Below, piece by piece: positions 18,995 through 22,376 of a stretch of DNA of 22,376 nt. Numbering within the stretch: the stretch's first letter is position 1; each line of letters opens with the position of its first letter. A program made the translations under genes and the position numbers. A model generated the notes under the pieces. It saw only the letters and a program-made list of their open reading frames with translations. It had not been told where the DNA came from and ran no database searches. The DNA lies in contig CAJNOQ010002850.1 in assembly GCA_905250885.1 (NCBI GenBank), forward strand, positions 1 through 22,376, written 5' to 3'. This stretch comes from Didymodactylos carnosus. Lineage: Eukaryota; Rotifera; Eurotatoria; Philodinida; Philodinidae.

Positions 18995-19760
18995 TAAACT
19001 CGTGATCTACAGAATAATTTAAGAAATGTGGTTCGTAACTCTTTTGAGCTGAACACATAAACAAGAACGTCCAATGCTGAATTGGTATATCCTAACCACG
19101 AAAATATTCCAATCAACAGTTCGTGATTTTTTTCGTCTTTTAAACGGAAAAAAAATACACAGCTGAGCATGACGTAAACAAAATATGGTAGCCAACAAAC
19201 AACAAATACACCCATCACAATGCCTATAAATTTAGCGGCTTTTTGATCTTTAGAAAACTTTTTCCAAAAATTTGTTTGTACGCATTTTCTTTTGATTAAA
19301 TTTGATTGTGGTTTGTTGCTACTTCGATCATTCTGGCTAAAATTCTCTATATTTAGTTTTTGATATCTACCATAATGAATACGAAGTGTTATTATTTCAG
19401 GTGACGGCTTACAATTTTCTGATAACATCTCTAATTTTTTATCTAAGTCATTTTCGCAAACTAATATTGATTTCGCTTTCCTCATTCTCTCTGCAACTGA
19501 AATTTGTTTCAAATGGAATTTTGGAATTAATGAGTCTGATACTGTTTTTAAATGATGGTGTTTGTAACCAGAACGGAGTGCTAATACTTGTTTTTTAGCT
19601 GCAGAATATATCTGATAGTAAACATAAACCATAACGATTAACGGTAGATAAAATGATAAGATAGATGAAAATAAAATATAATACAAATTATCTGGAAATT
19701 CACATTCTTTAGCTAACGAAGAAAACGTTGATCTTGTTTGGTTGGATACGGATGACGATT
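18994..19760 (-). CDS. Class A GPCR (aminergic-like), 3' exon covering TM5 to TM7
   Basis: Reading on the minus strand, the exon begins after a polypyrimidine acceptor (cttttaatttag) at 19760. It encodes the end of extracellular loop 2 (KECEFPD), TM5 (YYILFSSILSFYLPLIVMVY), a long basic loop of about 120 residues, TM6 with the class A motif FVVCWLPYF, and TM7 with SWLGYTNSAL. A helix-8-like ELRTTFLKLFC and TAA follow. The loop 2 and TM5 layout and the CWLP and GYTNSA motifs are like amine receptors. The usual NPxxY reads DVLVY: Asp for Asn is known in some class A receptors, but Pro is also lost, which is unusual. TM1-TM4 were not found in this window; upstream on the minus strand lies a retrotransposon relic. 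It may be a truncated gene or have a remote 5' exon. Confidence 0.75.
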
Positions 19761-19926
19761 CTAAATTAAAAGAAAAACACAATTTTTATGCACTGATATA
19801 TACCGTATCAACGTAAGTGTTTGAATTGAATTCGTGACATGATGTTTCTTAACGTGTCTCTCTAAGTAACTGAGCTAAAATGCTCATATCTTTTCAAATT
19901 AGCAAAAAATAGTGTACAGCATTCTG

Positions 19927-20960
19927 GCTACATTCGATATGGAAAAATCTTTTAATAAGGTTCCTCGCCAAACTATTATCCCTCGACTGTGAACACTAGG
20001 GCTTTCAATCGTTTAGCTGTAGTGGTTCACGAATTATCTTAGCGACCACTCTCGGCAAGTTCAAGTAGGCTCCTCTGTCTCTTATCCTACATTCTTAACA
20101 TTGGCGTGGTTCAGGGCTCAGTGCTAGGGACACTTTTGTTCCTTAGTTTTATTAATGAGTTACCTTCCATTGGACAGTAATTACACAATGGACTCCATTG
20201 TACAATTATCCGCTGATATAACTTATTGTACTGATGATTGTACGTTCATTTATCTCGTTACTTCTGTGTATCTACCACAATTTTGTCAAGACAATATCGA
20301 TAAAATATGCGACTGGTGTAGTTAAACTTCATGTCCTTAAATTCTATCAAATGTCTTAAATGTTTGTTTTCCAGCCAATAAAGCGTAAATTTTCAATTCA
20401 ATAGAATTGAAAATTTGATGGAATGGCACGCTGACGATCTAGTAAAATCTTGCAGGCAATGCCTAGGTGCAACGTACCGTCAATTAAAAGACGCACTCGC
20501 TTCCATACGAATTCAGGTATATAAGGCATGTGTTTTGAGTAAGATGGATTACGCCTGCGCATTACAGAATAATAACTTTGCTAATAGACAAGCTCGCTTT
20601 GAATCAGTACAAAAATTAGCGGCACATATGATCATGCGACGCTTCGAAACACCCTGGGAAGAACTTGTGTCTAACCTCAGATCACCGCATCTGGAGGTAA
20701 GAAGAAGCTGTTTTCGTGTCATTCTTTTCTCCAAAATTTTGAACGGACTCGCTCTCTATTATCAAGAGTAAATTTGATCCACTTGGATGCAGCCCGATAA
20801 TAGGCTAACATAAAATTTTAAGTACGTAGCTGTTCTATTTGCTGGTACAGAACAACTTCTCAATCATTTCTATATCAAATAGCTCGGGACTGCAACTCTA
20901 TTTGATGAGGCAATTGTTTCATGTATCAACATTAAGAGCTTCACAACAATTTTGAGGTAA
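19927..20960 (+). mobile_element. Degenerate non-LTR (LINE-type) retrotransposon, RT region
   Basis: Reverse-transcriptase signatures appear in order but in shifting frames. Motif A is ATFDMEKSFNKVPRQTII from 19927; LGLSIV, WFTNYLSD and QVQVGSSVS follow. Motif B is GVVQGSVLGTLLFLSFINEL near 20105. A motif C remnant with DD (CTDDCTFIYL) stands in place of YADD, then DNIDKICDWC and FMSLNSIKC. After 20415 comes the downstream region (LVKSCRQCLGATYRQLKDAL) and, in another frame, the end with FDEAIVSCINIKSF. Several stops (for example tga after PRL) and frame changes show that the copy is dead. The order fits jockey/CR1-like LINEs. The 5' part with the endonuclease is missing. Confidence 0.85.
20415..20771 (+). 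pseudogene. Open segment of the LINE, region after the RT domain
   Basis: This is the longest intact stretch of the dead element: about 118 codons with SCRQCLGATYRQLKDAL, YKACVLSKMDYACAL, QARFESVQKLAAHMIMRRFE and EVRRSC. Such motifs follow the RT fingers and palm in animal LINEs (the thumb and connection region). It starts without a natural ATG context and ends at TAA 20769-20771, after which similarity continues in another frame to 20960. Confidence 0.7.
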
Positions 20961-21170
20961 CATCCAGAGCTCATCTAAAGCTATTCAATGGGTGACAGTG
21001 TTTTATAGGTACTTAATACTTTTACTGTTTTCCTGACAAAAGGTCTGTATTTGAAGTTGTAAACTTATGTTCTTTCAATTACTTTTGCATTACATCTATG
21101 TTTCTTGTATTGTCGAAACAAACAAGCAGCACGGCTTGATCACGTAACCCAGCTACCGTAGCGTATTTCG

Positions 21171-21520
21171 TCACGATCTTTTTTCATTTTGTTTCTTCTA
21201 TAATTGAGGACGTGTCCAGAGCTCTGCAATGTGTCATATCAAAGAGAAAAGTCTGCTGAATATTTTGAGGCTTTGAAATACTCTACATCTTCTTTTGTTT
21301 AGGAGCTACAACAAAAATGCAAACTGTTACATCTTAACATTTATCTAAAACAGTAGCAGCTCGTATTTTTGCTGTATCTCCTAAACAAAAGAAGATGTAG
21401 AGTATGTCAAAGCCTCCAAATATTCAGCAGACTTTTCTCTTTGATATGACACATTGCAGAGCTCTGTACGTGTCATCATTCAATAATTATAGAAGAAACA
21501 AAATGCCAAAAAGATCGTGA
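21171..21520. repeat. Long hairpin (arms about 155 bp, loop about 40 bp)
   Basis: Left arm 21171-21320 starts tcacgatctttttt and contains agagctctgcaatgtgtcat and ctctacatcttcttttgttt. The right arm 21363-21520 is its reverse complement, ending aagatcgtga. The inner 95 bp is almost perfect and the outer part has small indels. No coding capacity. A foldback or MITE is the likely origin. Confidence 0.92.
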
Positions 21521-22255
21521 TAGAATTACAATATCAAGCCAAGCAAGTTTTTATCATATCTATTGCTAAGAATCTGTTATAAAATCTGAAAAAAATACTT
21601 TCGAAAAAAGGAAGATTTTCTAAATGAAGTTTTCTAGTAGTTAACTTCTGGCAATGGAAATAAATCTGCATTTTTAGTATTAAAAGATAGAAAATTTAAC
21701 ACTTTTTAATATCCTTTTACAACTAGAAATAGAGGTATCGGGTTACCGTTAGTTTCTCAGATAACGCTAACCACTGAGTTAGTTTTAATTTTTGGCTATT
21801 TTGCCGTATTAACGAATGAGTTTCGTTTTTTATTTCCGTTTGCGCTTTTAAATCTGCGGTATTTGTTAGCAGACTAATAGCGAGTGTCATAAGTTATTCT
21901 GTAGAAGACTAAAAACTGCAACACTGCATATCGTATGGTAACAAACATGGTATGTTATAACATAAAGAAGACAGTTCGACCTCTTTACTTGTACTATAGA
22001 TTCAGCTTAATGAAAATGGGGAAAAATAGCTACGCTATGTCGAAAAAGCTGCAGCAATTGTTATGGCTGTTTTGTGAATAACTCAAGAACGAAAAGAGAT
22101 AAAAATGGGAAATAATACGGTTTTCATCTGGATGTAGCCAAAAGCTAACGGAATAAACTAATGCTAAAAGAAAGTTTAAAGTGTCACCTACAGGTTGTAG
22201 ACCTGACAAGTCTTTGAAAGGACGTGCTATGGGGTTGCTACAAGGGGGGAAAAGC
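21521..22255. other. No recognisable gene
   Basis: Only short open frames occur (minus 22030-22260). A perfect 14-bp palindrome, tatgttataacata, lies at 21951-21964. Nothing else was recognised. Confidence 0.4.
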
Positions 22256-22345
22256 ACCACTTCTCCACTTCACTTCACTTCCACTTCACTTGAAGTGAAG
22301 TGGAAGTGATTTTGAAGTGTCCATGAAGTGAACTAGTGAAGTGGA
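22256..22345. repeat. CACTTC/GAAGTG palindromic repeat
   Basis: Runs of cacttc turn into runs of gaagtg. The 33-bp core (22276-22308) has perfect 16-base arms, cacttccacttcactt and its complement, around a single G. Further gaagtg copies follow to 22345. It is a simple sequence with strong hairpin potential. Confidence 0.85.
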
Positions 22346-22376
22346 AGATAGAGACGAGTAAATAAATTAGAGAGAT

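Overview
This looks like accessory DNA from an animal nuclear genome, most probably a bdelloid rotifer. The DNA is AT-rich, genes are sparse with intron-type boundaries, and foldback and MITE-like repeats are common. Two genes have an N-terminal domain, a linker with an IWWY motif, an R-S-E ADP-ribosyltransferase (ART) domain and C-terminal TPRs. From memory, that order is typical of a family greatly expanded in bdelloids. No database search was run.

Layout. 1-4250 holds no gene I recognise: a 68-bp tandem repeat, a near-identical 287-bp direct repeat, a foldback element and a 20-bp minisatellite. 4253-4644 (-) is a broken linker-histone (H1)-like gene. 6036-6248 is a small inverted-repeat element just beyond the truncated 3' end of a caspase-like gene (6251-7519, -). 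The caspase reading is split by a one-base frame change but keeps the catalytic His and Cys. 8188-8584 is a foldback element whose core recurs at 18447-18571. 9692-9839 and 12493-12631 are direct repeats on either side of TPR-ART gene A (-). 12837-13230 is another foldback. TPR-ART gene B (14215-16029, +) diverges from gene A. About 16545-17510 is a complex GTTAAC-rich repeat element, followed by a TPR-like remnant. 18994-19760 (-) is the TM5-TM7 exon of an aminergic-type GPCR. 19927-20960 (+) is a dead non-LTR retrotransposon. 21171-21520 is a long hairpin. The right edge holds a CACTTC/GAAGTG palindrome.

How the genes relate. Genes A and B are diverged paralogues. B keeps the Arg, Ser-Thr-Ser and Glu-x-Glu motifs of an arginine-type ART. 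A keeps only the Arg and has Val where the catalytic Glu should be, so A may be a pseudoenzyme next to an active partner. A caspase remnant lies about 2.5 kb beyond the 3' end of gene A. This suggests, without proving it, an accessory cluster of stress, death or immune-type signalling genes that is decaying under transposon pressure. I did not find a tRNA, rRNA or CRISPR array.
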